From positions 1 to 38,939 of the forward strand of contig JBHJOS010000157.1 of assembly GCA_050329415.1 (NCBI GenBank): DNA of 38,939 nt, read 5' to 3'. Below are positions 38,544 through 38,939 of this stretch, one piece after another. A model generated the notes under the pieces. The model worked only from the letters and a program-made list of their open reading frames with translations. It did not search any database and was not told the DNA's origin. The translations under genes were made by a program, and so were the position numbers. This DNA is from JANNOG01 sp050329415 (lineage in GTDB: Bacteria; Actinomycetota; Actinomycetes; Actinomycetales; JBBAYJ01). The stretch's first letter is position 1. Each line of letters starts with the position of its first letter.

Positions 38544-38939
38544 TCAGCGGATCTCGCAGGCTCGAATGATCGTCTGCTCGACCGCGTTGCCCCGGCTGTC
38601 GGCCGCGGTGGCCCGCAGCGACACGAAGCCGGGCTGCCCAGGGTGCTTCACCGTCGCCACACGCGTGTCTCCGTGTCCTGCGACCGGCAGCCGTCGCCAG
38701 GTCCGGCCGTCGTCGAACGAGGCCTCGACGGTGACGACATGCAGACGACCGTACTCCGGACCCGGTTGGCGCTCTACCGTGAGCGGAAGCGACGCCCTCA
38801 CCCCGGCCCGAGCGCGCCCGCCCTCTCTGCCAACCTGAGGTGATGCAGTCACCCGGCTGCATCTACTGACGTGGAGGGTGGGGAGGAGATCCCCGAGGAT
38901 GACTGTGCTCATGGCGACGACTGACCCGCTGGTGGATCC
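38544..38939 (-). pseudogene. C-terminal part of an S8 (subtilisin-like) serine peptidase-type protein, partial at window edge
   Basis: The leftward frame ends at 38544 and is open to the window edge. Residues VTVEASFDDGRTWRRLPVAG, then HPGQPGFVSLRATAADSRGN and AVEQTIIRACEI match the C-terminal beta-sandwich found after the catalytic domain in many actinobacterial S8 peptidases. The upstream part (VSRCSRVTASPQVGREGGRAR) is not protease-like, which suggests a truncated or frameshifted copy rather than the end of a whole gene. ATG 38912 is in frame, but no real start is implied. The rest lies outside the window. Confidence 0.5.

Noticed and set aside
1..38939. tRNA, rRNA or CRISPR arrays
   Set aside because: No cloverleaf with a T-loop consensus, no rRNA signature and no regularly spaced repeat-spacer pattern was noticed. 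A tRNAscan or CRISPR finder run would settle it.
1..38939. Insertion sequences or transposases
   Set aside because: No transposase-like protein or paired terminal repeats with target duplication were seen; the short repeats found are too small and lack coding content.

Overview
The window is very G+C-rich DNA with GTG starts, many 4-base ATGA/GTGA gene overlaps, and the mycothiol gene mca beside greA and a DUF4307 gene. This points to a mycothiol-producing actinobacterium. The overall style suggests a Geodermatophilaceae-like or related lineage, but that placement is inference; phylum-level assignment is much firmer. Genus and species cannot be read from the sequence alone.

Layout. (1) 1-6778: a catabolic cluster. 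A GntR/FCD regulator, a CaiB-type CoA-transferase and the two halves of a HyuA/HyuB-type hydantoinase/carboxylase run leftwards as one operon. An HMG-CoA lyase-type gene diverges from it across a short intergenic region with operator-like palindromes. (2) 6993-12931: a membrane GGDEF-EAL protein, an F420-type luciferase-like oxidoreductase, and a proA-like gene coupled to an ABC exporter whose ATPase gene carries an apparent one-base frameshift. (3) 12927-18698: a VWA protein and its AAA+ partner on the minus strand, separated by a 22-bp repeat present three times, then a DrrA/DrrB-type ABC exporter ending in a strong hairpin. (4) 18747-19589: a small secreted protein and about 530 bp without a convincing gene; this stretch is less G+C-rich and looks accessory. 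(5) 19590-29705: a block matching the known Mycobacterium tuberculosis order Rv1080c-Rv1086 (greA, DUF4307, mca, small membrane protein, DUF255 thioredoxin-like protein, hemolysin III, Z-isoprenyl diphosphate synthase), followed by a phoH2 gene. An EAL-domain gene and an unrecognised 211-aa gene are inserted in it. (6) 29780-30942: a Uma2-family nuclease gene and a small heat-shock protein whose promoter appears to combine a HAIR-like site, an ECF-sigma promoter and a CIRCE site. (7) 31018-38298: a cobalamin riboswitch, a BtuF-BtuC-BtuD-like importer, then cobD/cbiB, cobQ, a cobC-like aminotransferase and a membrane protein. (8) 38299-38939: remnants, including the C-terminal part of an S8-type peptidase.

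How parts work together. The cobalamin block reads as one B12-repressed unit for corrinoid uptake and late-stage assembly. The mca block serves mycothiol-dependent detoxification, with linked envelope-lipid and RNA-quality genes. The left-hand cluster probably activates an organic acid with CoA and cleaves it by a retro-aldol step to central metabolites, under control of the FCD regulator.
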